39,664 nt of DNA from Methylocystis sp. Its GTDB lineage: Bacteria > Pseudomonadota > Alphaproteobacteria > Rhizobiales > Beijerinckiaceae. The DNA lies in the NCBI GenBank assembly GCA_024506175.1, contig JAMBEQ010000051.1:1-39664 (forward strand), read 5' to 3'. How positions within the stretch are numbered: position 1 is the first letter of the stretch; every line of letters starts with the position of its first letter. Below are positions 8,257-17,117 of the stretch, piece by piece. The notes beneath the pieces are model-generated. The model searched no databases. It was given only the letters and a program-made list of their open reading frames with translations, and was not told the DNA's origin. Made by a program: the position numbers and the translations under genes.

Positions 8257-10113
8257 ATGTCGGACATCGATTGTGGCGGTTGCGAAAAACCGTTCATGCT
8301 CGGGCTGAGGGCGATGCAGCACGACGCCTTGGAAGGCGTCGCGCGCGACCTCCCCGTGCAAACGGTCATGAACCGGCTCTGTCTTCAGGCGGAGCGCCTG
8401 GCGGCCGGAGCGATCTGTTCAATTCTGTCCGTCGACGCGATGGGGAGGCTGCATCACCTGGCCTCTCCGAGCCTGCCGGAGGATTATTCTGCGGCGATCG
8501 ACGGCTTGGAAATCGGCCCCGCGGTGGGTTCTTGCGGGACGGCCGCCTATCTGGGCAAGTCCATCGAGGTCACCGACATCGCCAATGATCCGCTGTGGAC
8601 GGAGTTCAAGGGGCTGGCGTTGCCCTTGGGCCTTCGGGCATGCTGGTCGACGCCCATACGCGCTTCCGACGGGCGGGTGATCGGCGCTTTTGCATTCTAT
8701 TACCATAGCTGCCGGGGTCCGAGCGCTCCTGATCGGACGATTGTGGAGGCTTGCGTCAATCTCTGCGCCATCGCTCTGGAGCAAGAGGAGCGAAAGGCGC
8801 GAATTCATCGCCTCGCCTATTTCGACGCTCTGACCGGAGCGCCCAATCGGGCGTCCTTCGAACGGCAGGCGCGCGCTATGCTGTCCGCGGCGGTCAGGGA
8901 TAATTCCGTCCTCGCGATCCACTGGATCAATCTCGACAACTTCAAGAGCGTCAACGACACGCTCGGGCACCAGGCCGGAGACGCCGCGCTCCGGATCGTC
9001 ACGCAACGGCTATCGAGCGCGCTGCGCGCGAACGAGTTTTTCGCCCGACTCGGCGGCGACGAATTTGTCGTGCTGCAATGCCCCGCCAAGCGCGACGAGG
9101 ACATAGAGGATCTTGCACGGCGCCTGGCCGCGGCGGCGAGCGAGCCGATCGTGTTCGGCTCGGGAAGCTCGGCCTCCACCAGCGCGAGAATCGGCGTCGC
9201 GCGCGCGCCTCGGGACGGCGTGACGCTCGCCGAACTGATGAAAAAGGCTGACCTGGCGCTCTATGAAACGAAGCGGAACGGCCGCAGAAGCTTCTCCTTT
9301 TTCGACGAAGAGATCGAGGCCCGCTTCGCTGCTCGCTGGCTGCTGGAGAAGGATCTCGAGCAGGCGCTCGCGCGCAACGAATTCGAGCTGCATTTCCAGC
9401 CGATCGTGGACCTCGCGAAGACTGAGCTGGCCGGCTTCGAGGCTCTGCTTCGCTGGCGGCGGCCAGGACATGGGCTCCTGACCCCGCCACATTTTCTCGA
9501 AGCCGCCGAAAAGGCGGGGTTGATCGGCGAGATTGGAGCCTTTGTCTTGGAGGAGGCCTGCAAGCTTGGCGCGTCCCTACCGAAACCCCTGCGCATCGCC
9601 GTCAATCTTTCGCCCACGCAGCTGCTCGAGCCCAGCTTTGCGCTGCAGGTGGCCAAAGCCGTACTCAAAAACAGTTTTTCGCCGCGTCGGTTGGAGCTCG
9701 AAATCACGGAATCGGCGCTGCTTCTGGAGAACGGCGCCACGCTCGCCTGCCTGAGCGATTTGCGGCGCCTGGGCGCGTCTATCGCTCTGGACGACTTCGG
9801 TACAGGATTTTCGGCGCTCTCCCATTTGCGCGTTTTTCCGGTCGACCGCATCAAGATAGACCGGTCCTTCGTGCAGGAGGTCGACCGCGATAATAAATCG
9901 GCCGCGGTTGTCCGGGCGATTATTGGCCTTGCGCGGGAGCTCGGCCTCAAGACGACCGCCGAAGGCATCGAAACCCATTCGCAGCTGCGCATGCTGCAGA
10001 GCCTTGGCTGCGACGAAATTCAGGGTTATCTGGTCAGCCGTCCCAAGCCGCTGCAGGTTTTCCGTCTTACCGAGCGGAGCGCTGCCGGCGCTTTCCCGGC
10101 GCTCTCGGCTTAA
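8257..10113 (+). CDS. GAF-GGDEF-EAL bifunctional cyclic-di-GMP regulator
   Basis: From the ATG at 8257 the protein has 618 aa. A GAF domain (about 20-178) carries GSCGTAAYLGK. A GGDEF domain has an intact GGDEF at about residue 266. An EAL domain has the EAL triad at about 395 with DDFGTGFSAL and EGIET further on. GGDEF domains make cyclic-di-GMP and EAL domains degrade it; both motifs look catalytically competent here. The inhibitory RxxD site before GGDEF reads RANE, so product inhibition may be weak or lost. No membrane span is visible, so this is a cytosolic sensor whose GAF ligand is unknown. The frame is open upstream to 8026 but that part is not domain-like and would overlap the divergent GT4 gene. 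Confidence 0.9.
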   Translation: MSDIDCGGCEKPFMLGLRAMQHDALEGVARDLPVQTVMNRLCLQAERLAAGAICSILSVDAMGRLHHLASPSLPEDYSAAIDGLEIGPAVGSCGTAAYLGKSIEVTDIANDPLWTEFKGLALPLGLRACWSTPIRASDGRVIGAFAFYYHSCRGPSAPDRTIVEACVNLCAIALEQEERKARIHRLAYFDALTGAPNRASFERQARAMLSAAVRDNSVLAIHWINLDNFKSVNDTLGHQAGDAALRIVTQRLSSALRANEFFARLGGDEFVVLQCPAKRDEDIEDLARRLAAAASEPIVFGSGSSASTSARIGVARAPRDGVTLAELMKKADLALYETKRNGRRSFSFFDEEIEARFAARWLLEKDLEQALARNEFELHFQPIVDLAKTELAGFEALLRWRRPGHGLLTPPHFLEAAEKAGLIGEIGAFVLEEACKLGASLPKPLRIAVNLSPTQLLEPSFALQVAKAVLKNSFSPRRLELEITESALLLENGATLACLSDLRRLGASIALDDFGTGFSALSHLRVFPVDRIKIDRSFVQEVDRDNKSAAVVRAIIGLARELGLKTTAEGIETHSQLRMLQSLGCDEIQGYLVSRPKPLQVFRLTERSAAGAFPALSA

Positions 10114-10174
10114 AGCTGGCTATTCTCGGCGCGGGCGTCGCGCATCGATCGCCGAATCGCGCTAATATGGCCCC

Positions 10175-12190
10175 ATGGCCACCAAACCTGATCTTTTCGG
10201 CGGCGCGCCCCGCAAGGCGCTCGCGCCCAAAGCCACAGCAAAAACAACTCCGGCAGAGTATGACGCCGACTCCATCGAGGTGCTCGAGGGGCTGGAGCCC
10301 GTCCGCCGGCGCCCCGGCATGTATATCGGCGGCACCGACGAGACCGCGCTGCATCACCTCTTCGCCGAGGTGCTGGATAACGCCATGGACGAGGCCGTCG
10401 CCGGCTACGCTACTTTCATCGAGGTGACTTTGGAGCCGGACGGCTGGCTGACCGTCAACGACAATGGCCGCGGCATCCCGGTCGGCCCGCATCCCAAGAT
10501 GAAGGACAAGTCCGCGCTTGAGGTCGTGATGACCATCCTTCATGCGGGCGGCAAATTCGATTCGGGCGCCTACCAGACCTCGGGCGGTCTCCATGGCGTC
10601 GGCGTCTCGGTGGTGAACGCCCTATCCGAGAAGCTCGAGGTCGAGGTCGCGCGCGATCAGCAGCTTTACCGCATGGAGTTCTCCCGCGGCCTGCCGCTCG
10701 GCAAGCTGGTCAATGTCGGTAAGATCAACAACCGCCGCGGCACGCGTGTGCGCTTCAAGCCCGACGCTGAGATTTTCGACGCCAACGCCCATTGGAAGCC
10801 GGCGCGGCTGTTCCGCATGGCGCGCTCCAAGGCCTATCTCTTCGGGGGCGTGGAAATCCGCTGGCGCTGCCATCCTTCACTGATCGAGGCGGGCTCCGAC
10901 GTTCCGGCCGAGACGGTGCTGTGCTTCCCCGGCGGCCTCAAGGACTATCTCGCCCGCGAGACGCACGACAAGGAGCTCGTCACCGACCAGCCCTTTTCCG
11001 GAAAGGTGACCCGCGAGGGCGGCCATGGCTCGCTCGAATGGGCCGTCGCCTGGTTCGCCGAGGACGACGGCTTTATCCACTCCTACTGTAATACTGTCTG
11101 GACGCCGGACGGCGGCACGCATGAGGCCGGCTTGCGAAATGCGCTGCTCAAGGCGCTCAAGGACCACGCGGATCGCACCAATCAAGCGAAGCGCTTCAAG
11201 GACGTGACCGCCGACGATCTCATGGGGCAGGCCGCGGCGATGATCTCCGTCTTCATCCGCGACCCGCAGTTCCAGGGCCAGACCAAGAACCGGCTGATGA
11301 GCGCCGAGGGTTCGCGCATCGTGGAGGGAACGCTGCGCGACGCCTTCGACCATTGGCTCGCCGCCGCGCCGACGCAGGCCAACAAGCTGCTCGACTTCGC
11401 GGTCATGCGCGCAGAGGAGCGCCTGCGCCGCAAGGCCGAGAAGGACGTCGCCCGCAAGACGGCGACACGCAAATTGCGCCTGCCGGGCAAGCTCGTCGAC
11501 TGCACCAATAATTCGGCGGAAGGCTCCGAGCTTTTTATCGTCGAAGGCGATTCCGCCGGCGGCTCGGCGAAGGAGGGCCGCAATCGCGTCATGCAGGCGA
11601 TTCTCCCCTTGCGCGGCAAAATTCTCAACGTCGCTTCGGCGACCAAGGATAAGCTGCTCGCCAATCAGCAGCTCGCCGATCTCACGCAGGCGCTGGGTTG
11701 CGGGCTCGGCGCGCATTATCGCGAGGAGGATTTGCGATACGAGAAGGTGATCGTGATGACCGACGCCGACGTCGACGGCGCTCATATCGCCTCGCTGCTC
11801 ATCACCTTCTTCTATCGGCAAATGCCGCGGCTCATCGAAAAGGGCCATCTCTACCTGGCTCAGCCGCCGCTCTATAAGCTCACTCAGGGGCCGAAAACTG
11901 TCTATGCGCGCGATGACGCCCATCGCGACGAATTAATCCGCACCGTGCTCACCGGCAAAGGCAAGGTGGAGACGAACCGTTTCAAAGGTCTAGGCGAAAT
12001 GAGCGCCGCTCAGCTCAAAGAAACCACCATGGACCCGGCAAAGCGCACTTTGCTCAAGGTCGTCCTGGTTGGCGAGGAGCGAGAGGAGGTGGCCGATTGC
12101 GTCGAGCGGCTGATGGGCAACAAGCCGGAGGCGCGTTTCGCCTTCATCCAGGAAAAGGCGGCCTTCGCGACGGAGCTATTGGATATTTGA
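10175..12190 (+). CDS. parE: DNA topoisomerase IV subunit B
   Basis: The 671-aa protein has a GHKL ATPase domain (RRRPGMYIGGTD, EVLDNAMDEA, DNGRGIPVG, GGLHGVGVSVVN), a transducer domain, and a Toprim domain with EGDSAGGSA and DADVDGAH. With ParC it forms topoisomerase IV, which unlinks daughter chromosomes at the cost of ATP. GyrB relatives are longer, and the SLEWAVAW insert and the 671-aa length fit alphaproteobacterial ParE. The ATG at 10175 has no strong ribosome site, but the upstream frame is not conserved. It lies 61 bases after the GGDEF-EAL gene. Confidence 0.95.
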   Translation: MATKPDLFGGAPRKALAPKATAKTTPAEYDADSIEVLEGLEPVRRRPGMYIGGTDETALHHLFAEVLDNAMDEAVAGYATFIEVTLEPDGWLTVNDNGRGIPVGPHPKMKDKSALEVVMTILHAGGKFDSGAYQTSGGLHGVGVSVVNALSEKLEVEVARDQQLYRMEFSRGLPLGKLVNVGKINNRRGTRVRFKPDAEIFDANAHWKPARLFRMARSKAYLFGGVEIRWRCHPSLIEAGSDVPAETVLCFPGGLKDYLARETHDKELVTDQPFSGKVTREGGHGSLEWAVAWFAEDDGFIHSYCNTVWTPDGGTHEAGLRNALLKALKDHADRTNQAKRFKDVTADDLMGQAAAMISVFIRDPQFQGQTKNRLMSAEGSRIVEGTLRDAFDHWLAAAPTQANKLLDFAVMRAEERLRRKAEKDVARKTATRKLRLPGKLVDCTNNSAEGSELFIVEGDSAGGSAKEGRNRVMQAILPLRGKILNVASATKDKLLANQQLADLTQALGCGLGAHYREEDLRYEKVIVMTDADVDGAHIASLLITFFYRQMPRLIEKGHLYLAQPPLYKLTQGPKTVYARDDAHRDELIRTVLTGKGKVETNRFKGLGEMSAAQLKETTMDPAKRTLLKVVLVGEEREEVADCVERLMGNKPEARFAFIQEKAAFATELLDI

Positions 12191-12289
12191 TTGTTGGGAC
12201 GTCACTGCGAGGAACTGGAGGAGATCACCCAGCCGCTCGCGCCCGCGCCAGTTCGGCGCTATAGTGGCGTGTCCCATAAAAGGTGATGC

Positions 12290-13351
12290 GTGAGCGATAC
12301 GGACACACTCTCCGACGCCGGCGATAGGCGCGCCACGCCTTCGGGCTGCGGCGCGATCAAGGACCAGGCCTATGCGCTCGAGCGCATGCAGCTTGCGCTC
12401 GACGCGGGCCGCACCGGCGTCTGGGATTGGAACCTTGTCACGGGCGAAGTGCATATAGACGCGCGCGTGCGTCAGTTTTGGAGCCTCGGCGACATCCAGC
12501 CTAGCTTCGAGGTTTTCCGCAACGCGTTGCATCCGCAGGATCGCCGCCGCACGAAGGAGGCCGTGGGCCTCGCGCTCGACCCCAGCCACACCAGCGACTA
12601 CGAGATCGAATATCGCGTCATCGGCGTGAAGGACAGAATCGAGCGCTGGATCTCCATTCGCGGCCGCACATTTTTCGAGGATGGCCGGGCCGTGCGCATT
12701 CTCGGCACGGCGCGCGACATCACCGAGCGAAAGATGCGTGAGCAGCACGTGCGCGTTCTGCTGCGCGAATTGGTGCACCGCTCGAAAAACCTGCTGGCCG
12801 TGGTGCAGGCCATGGCGCGCCAGACCGCGGCGGGGGCGGCCTCGGTGGAGGAATTCCAGCGCAAATTCGCCGCGCGGCTGCAGGCGCTCTCCATGGCGCA
12901 CGACATTCTGGTCTCGCAGGATTGGCGCGGCGCCTCCATGCGCGAATTGGTGCGCGCGCAGCTCGCCTATTGCATGGATGTGCCCAAGGACGACATCGTG
13001 GAGCACGCGCGGATCGAAGGTCCGAAGATCCTGCTCAAGCCGGAGGCTGCACAGAATATCGGCCTCGCGCTGCATGAGCTCGCCGCCAATGCGCTGAGCT
13101 ATGGCGCGCTGTCCGTGACGGATGGAAGCGTCTCTCTGAAATGGGGCTTCGAGGGCGACAGGCTCAATATCGAGTGGCGTGAGAGCGGTGGGCCGCCGCT
13201 CGTCGCACCGCCCAAGGAAGGCTTCGGCCATAAGGTGGTCAAGAAGCTTGTCGCACAGGCGCTCGATGGCGAGGCGATATTGAGCTTCCCGCCGGACGGG
13301 CTCATTTGGACGCTTTCAATTCCCGCGACTTTTGCGATGTTAAAGGAGTAG
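12290..13351 (+). CDS. HWE-family sensor histidine kinase with PAS domain
   Basis: The 353-aa soluble protein starts with a PAS/PAC domain (about residues 30-150) containing the characteristic GVWDWNLVTGEVHID and ending ARDITERK. An HWE kinase module follows. The H-box is ELVHRSKNLLAVVQAMARQT with the phospho-accepting His, the N-box is LALHELAANALSYGALS, and the WxE signature is in IEWRESGGP. A shortened G region (GFGHKVV) follows. HWE kinases are abundant in Rhizobiales and often signal in general stress or light and oxygen responses. No membrane span and no adjacent response regulator are present, so the partner is unknown. Its last 50 bases overlap the convergent DUF2252 gene. Confidence 0.9.
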   Translation: MSDTDTLSDAGDRRATPSGCGAIKDQAYALERMQLALDAGRTGVWDWNLVTGEVHIDARVRQFWSLGDIQPSFEVFRNALHPQDRRRTKEAVGLALDPSHTSDYEIEYRVIGVKDRIERWISIRGRTFFEDGRAVRILGTARDITERKMREQHVRVLLRELVHRSKNLLAVVQAMARQTAAGAASVEEFQRKFAARLQALSMAHDILVSQDWRGASMRELVRAQLAYCMDVPKDDIVEHARIEGPKILLKPEAAQNIGLALHELAANALSYGALSVTDGSVSLKWGFEGDRLNIEWRESGGPPLVAPPKEGFGHKVVKKLVAQALDGEAILSFPPDGLIWTLSIPATFAMLKE

Positions 13352-14726
13352 AATCCGACGCGGGTTGGGAGGCGCGATAGGCCTCATAGTCTTTCACGGT
13401 CTGGTTCGCGTAGAGCATTGCGAAAGAGGCGAGCGCATCCTCGAAGGCCTCTCCCTTGCCCATATAGCCGGCGAGAACGGCGGGCCGCGATGAGCGGGCG
13501 TGCGCCCGCGCGAGCGTGCTGCCGCAAAGCTCGGCATAGCGAGGAAACGCCTCGTCTTTCAAAAGTTCCGAGATCGAGCCGAGACGACGCGTCTTGAGAT
13601 GCCGCATATAGAAGCACGTTCCGGCTTCTGGATCGTCGGCTTGCGCGAGGAAAATATCGGAGGCCGCCTGCATGACCCGCTGCCCCGAGGTCACGCGCTT
13701 TGCTTGCGACTCCTTCCAGCGCCCCAGTCCAAATCGCTCGAGAACCGAGGGCCGCGCTTCCTTTATTTGCAGCGCAAGCGGCTCATCATCCTCGGACATA
13801 TAGAGGCCGATCGCACAGAATGTGCCGACGCTGCCGACGCCTACGGCCTTGAACGCAACGTCGCAGAGCCGATAGCGGTCGAAAAGCGTGGCGACTGGCG
13901 GTTGAAGGCCTTCCGCCACCAGACGGTTAAAGAGCTTTGGCAGGTCGATCGCAAACGAATGGGAGACCGCGTCCACATGTTGAAGCTTCGGCGGCCTGTC
14001 GACAAAACGCCAGCTGTCGCGAGTCTTTTCGATCTTGGGGAGTCCGTCCGTGCGGTCTTCCGGGCCTTTCCCCTCATAGATGGCGGCGCTAAGTTTTTCG
14101 TGCAGAACGCGGTCGCGCAGGGTCTTGACGATCTCGCGCAGATGGACGCGCACGTTCCAGACCTCCATCGGCGACATTGCGGCGAGCTCGAGCATCCGTT
14201 CGCGATAGGTCCTCATCGCCCGGCGCGTGAGGTGGCGTGCTTCGCTATTCGAGAAATTCATATCGAGCGCGACGACTGCGACGCTCGTCGCCAGCCGGCG
14301 CAGATCGAACGCGATATCTACGCGCGGCAGGGTCTCGTCGAAGTCGTTGACGTCGAAAAGCACATTGCCTTCCGGCGAGGAGAAGGCGCCGAAATTCATC
14401 AAATGGCAATCCCCGCAAGCCTGCGCCGTGAGGCCGGGCGAAAGCTGGCTCGCGAGATCGAAGGCCATAACGTCGGCCGCGCCGCGCAGGAAGGCGAAAG
14501 CCGATTCCCTCATCAGCTCGCGTCGCATGGGCAGCAGCGACTGCAGGCGGTTGCGCTCTGTCTCTGCGATGAGCGCAATGGGGTCGCGCTTCGGGGGAGG
14601 CGCGAAATCCGCGAGGGCCTCGCGGGGGATCGCGTCTCGCAAGCGCTTTCCGAGCTTGTAGCAATCACGGCGGCCAAGGCTGGCTGCCTCTGGGTGGCTA
14701 AGATATTGCCAATCGATTTCCGTCAT
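13302..14726 (-). CDS. DUF2252 family protein
   Basis: The 474-aa protein matches DUF2252. It has ACGDCHLMNFGAF, then FDVNDFDET, then FDLRRLATS, and in the C-terminal half VGVGSVGTFC and LQIKEARPS. The HxxNFG and DxxDFDE pattern resembles the metal and ATP sites of aminoglycoside-phosphotransferase-like kinase folds, a resemblance noted for this family, but no substrate is established. I place the start at the ATG at 14726, not the TTG at 14762. The C-terminal tail is Ser/Lys rich and overlaps the end of the HWE kinase gene by 50 bases. Confidence 0.85.
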   Translation of the reverse strand: MTEIDWQYLSHPEAASLGRRDCYKLGKRLRDAIPREALADFAPPPKRDPIALIAETERNRLQSLLPMRRELMRESAFAFLRGAADVMAFDLASQLSPGLTAQACGDCHLMNFGAFSSPEGNVLFDVNDFDETLPRVDIAFDLRRLATSVAVVALDMNFSNSEARHLTRRAMRTYRERMLELAAMSPMEVWNVRVHLREIVKTLRDRVLHEKLSAAIYEGKGPEDRTDGLPKIEKTRDSWRFVDRPPKLQHVDAVSHSFAIDLPKLFNRLVAEGLQPPVATLFDRYRLCDVAFKAVGVGSVGTFCAIGLYMSEDDEPLALQIKEARPSVLERFGLGRWKESQAKRVTSGQRVMQAASDIFLAQADDPEAGTCFYMRHLKTRRLGSISELLKDEAFPRYAELCGSTLARAHARSSRPAVLAGYMGKGEAFEDALASFAMLYANQTVKDYEAYRASQPASDSTPLTSQKSRELKASK

Positions 14727-14885
14727 GGGCGGATGTTTAACCCGCCCAAATGGCGATACCAAGTCGTCGATCTAGCGCGCTTTCCGTTCGCATGGAATCA
14801 GGCGAGCGATAAGAAATCGCGCCAAAATCAAAGACCTTGCGCGCATTCTTGTCGCAAAAGTCTGCCACCTTTTGCGGAATGCGCT

Positions 14886-15287
14886 CTAGCCGAGCAAGTC
14901 GACGAGCGGCGCAATGAGCGGCGCGTCGGCGGGCGGCATGGCGTAATTGCGCAAATCGCGCGCGGGCGCCCATTTCACTGCTTGCCCCTCGGCGGGCGTA
15001 ACGAAACCTTCCCATTTGCGGCAGACATAAAGCGGCATGAGCAGGTGGAATTCCTCATAGGCGTGGCTCGCGAAAGCGAGCGGGGCGAGGCAAGGCGCCT
15101 TCACCGTGATGCCCAGCTCCTCCGCGAGCTCGCGGATCAGCGCATCCTCCGGCCGCTCGCCGGCGTCGATCTTGCCGCCCGGAAACTCCCACAATCCAGC
15201 GAGCTGCTTGCCCTCGGGACGCTGCGCGATCAGCACGCGATTATCGACGTCGACAAGCGCGCAGGCGACAACAAGGAGGAGTTTCAT
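14886..15287 (-). CDS. mutT: Nudix hydrolase, MutT-type 8-oxo-dGTP diphosphatase
   Basis: This 133-aa single-domain Nudix protein has a perfect Nudix box, GGKIDAGERPEDALIRELAEELGI (given here as GGKIDAGERPEDA then LIRELAEELGI). It is preceded by the MutT hallmarks VLIAQRPEGKQLAGLWEFPG. MutT removes 8-oxo-dGTP from the nucleotide pool and so prevents A:T to C:G transversions. An AGGACC sequence lies upstream of the ATG. It follows the disrupted lipoprotein gene by 8 bases on the same strand, suggesting joint transcription. The sanitising role is inferred from family; other Nudix substrates are possible. Confidence 0.88.
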   Translation of the reverse strand: MKLLLVVACALVDVDNRVLIAQRPEGKQLAGLWEFPGGKIDAGERPEDALIRELAEELGITVKAPCLAPLAFASHAYEEFHLLMPLYVCRKWEGFVTPAEGQAVKWAPARDLRNYAMPPADAPLIAPLVDLLG

Positions 15288-15295
15288 TAAAGGTC

Positions 15296-15812
15296 CTATT
15301 TTCCGGAGACGATGACCTCGACCGGCTTCGTCTCCCCGCCGGTCACGGCGACTTCCTCATATATCAGGCCGCCCTCCTGCTGGAAGGCTTGGTCCGGCTT
15401 CCAGATCACCTGCGTCGAGACATAGTAGCGGCCCGGCGGCACATTCTCGAATTCGAAGCGCCCCGTCGGCCCAGCCTTTGTCGTACGCGTGTGCGACATA
15501 GTCAGGATCGGGGTCGTTCTTCGGGATGGCGGTCGCGGGCGCGAATTTCGCCCCGTGGAAATAATAGTCCAGCCGCTCCTTTGCGTAGCTCGTGGCGGGG
15601 ATGAGCCGCACCACCTCGCCCGCTGCATAGCGGACATTCGTATGACCGGTCTTGTCGGGGAGGAAAGCCTGGCCGCTAATCTTGGCCTTGCCGGGCTTGT
15701 CCAGAAAAGCCGCCTCGCTGGCGTCGAACCGGGCGGTGGGCGGCGGCGCGGCGGAATTGCAGGCAATGAGGGGCAAGGGAAGGAGAAACAGAATAATACG
15801 CAAGAGCAACAT
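15296..15812 (-). pseudogene. lipoprotein with carboxypeptidase-regulatory-like domain, frame-disrupted
   Basis: From the ATG at 15812 the product begins with a lipoprotein signal peptide (MLLLRIILFLLPLPLIAC, lipobox LIAC) and runs as a plausible mature protein to about KNDPDPDYVAHA. It then loses sense. The continuation, TTKAGPTGRFEFENVPPGRYYVSTQVI to the end, is in the next frame and ends at 15296. Skipping one base near 15488 restores a 171-aa protein, so one extra base explains the break. The GRFEFENVPPGRYYV segment is typical of the beta-sandwich carboxypeptidase-regulatory fold seen in envelope proteins. Function is unknown. It may be a true pseudogene or a sequencing error. Confidence 0.75.
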
Positions 15813-15996
15813 GGGCGACGCCTCTAAATCTGAGCGCCGACAACCAATGCAGAGTTTACGGCTGCGGTAAATAGCGACCTGCGCCGCGAGCTCCAAAATA
15901 CTTCGTGTCTGGGGCTCGGGCATCGCAGGCTGCACTTGCGCCAGGCGCCGGCCGAGGCCAAATTCGGCGCCGAAGGTAGAGAGTGTTGGAGGCGCG

Positions 15997-17106
15997 ATGC
16001 AGGGTGGCAGGATTACAATCAGCGGCGTCATTTTCCCTGCATTGGCGCTCGGGCTTGCAGGCGCCTTCCGGGCCACTGATGGCTGGCTCGATAACTTGCA
16101 TCCGGCGATCGCCTTCGCGCCGCCGCTCATCTCGGCCATCCTGGTCGTCGGCGCTGTCTTTGCTGCGCTGCAGCATGCCGAGATCGTGGGCGCGAGAGTC
16201 GGCGAGCCCCTCGGAACGCTCGTGCTGACCATCTCGGTGACGATCATCGAGGTGGCCATCATGGTTTCGATGATTTCTCATGGCTCGGAGAGCCCGACCG
16301 AAGCGCGCGAGGCGGTGTTCTCGGCGATTATGATCGTATGCAACGGGCTCGTGGGACTGTGCCTGCTGCTCGGCGGGTTCCGCCACGGCGAGCAGGAGCT
16401 GCATCCCATGGGCGCGAGCGCCTATCTCGCCGTTTTGATCGCGCTGTCCATCCTGACGCTCGTTCTGCCCAATTACACGACAACGACTCCCGGCCCGACC
16501 TTGTCGCGCGCCCAGCTCACCTTTGTGAGCGTCTTGTCGATCCTGCTCTATAGCGCTTTTCTCTTCATCCAGACCGTGCGCCACCGCTCCTATTTTATGG
16601 ACGCGCATGCAGCCGCTGTCGGCTATGGCGAGGCGAAGCCGACGGTCGGCGAGACGCTGTTCTCATTCGTCGGCCTCGGCGCCAGCCTTTTCGGCGTGTC
16701 ACTGCTTGCCGAAAGAGTCATTCCGGCGCTGGAGGAGGCGCTGACCTGGAGCGGCGTCGAGAAGGTGAACCCGGTGACGGGCGCCGCCGTCGCGGCGCTG
16801 GTGCTTTTGCCCGAGTCGCTGAATTCCGTTCGCGCAGCCGCCCGCAATGCTCTGCAAACGAGCCTTAACGGCGCGCTCGGCTCTGTCGTCGCCACGATCG
16901 GCCTCACGGTGCCGGCGGTCGCGTTGATGAGTCTCTCCATCGACCGCGACATCGTCTTCGGACTCGACCAACGCGATTCCGCGATGCTGATGCTGACGCT
17001 GATGCTTTCCGTGGTCAGCTTCGGCGCAGGCCGCACCAATGTGCTCACCGGCCTTGTGCACCTCGTCGTCTTCGCGACATATGTTTTCTTTCTATTCATC
17101 CCATAA
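15997..17106 (+). CDS. chaA: Ca2+/H+ antiporter, CaCA superfamily (ChaA-like)
   Basis: This 369-aa integral membrane protein has about eleven hydrophobic segments arranged as two related halves. Each half carries an alpha-repeat: GEPLGTLVLTISVTIIEVAIM in the first, and the segment around ALVLLPESLNSVRAAARNAL with Glu in the second. These acidic residues bind the cation in the family. It exchanges cytosolic Ca2+ (or Na+/K+ in ChaA) for protons at the inner membrane. A GGAGG site lies five bases before the ATG. The glutathione S-transferase gene starts 11 bases after its stop, so the two are probably co-transcribed. Confidence 0.88.
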   Translation: MQGGRITISGVIFPALALGLAGAFRATDGWLDNLHPAIAFAPPLISAILVVGAVFAALQHAEIVGARVGEPLGTLVLTISVTIIEVAIMVSMISHGSESPTEAREAVFSAIMIVCNGLVGLCLLLGGFRHGEQELHPMGASAYLAVLIALSILTLVLPNYTTTTPGPTLSRAQLTFVSVLSILLYSAFLFIQTVRHRSYFMDAHAAAVGYGEAKPTVGETLFSFVGLGASLFGVSLLAERVIPALEEALTWSGVEKVNPVTGAAVAALVLLPESLNSVRAAARNALQTSLNGALGSVVATIGLTVPAVALMSLSIDRDIVFGLDQRDSAMLMLTLMLSVVSFGAGRTNVLTGLVHLVVFATYVFFLFIP

Positions 17107-17117
17107 GGGAGCGGCGG

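Noticed and set aside
12191-12289. Possible second copy of the 87-bp palindrome (GTCACTGCGAGGA)
   Set aside because: Only about 13 bases of one end resemble it and no inverted partner follows; too weak to call.
13500-15290. 596-aa open frame on the plus strand opposite DUF2252 and mutT
   Set aside because: It mirrors two recognised genes on the other strand and has no domain-like stretch.
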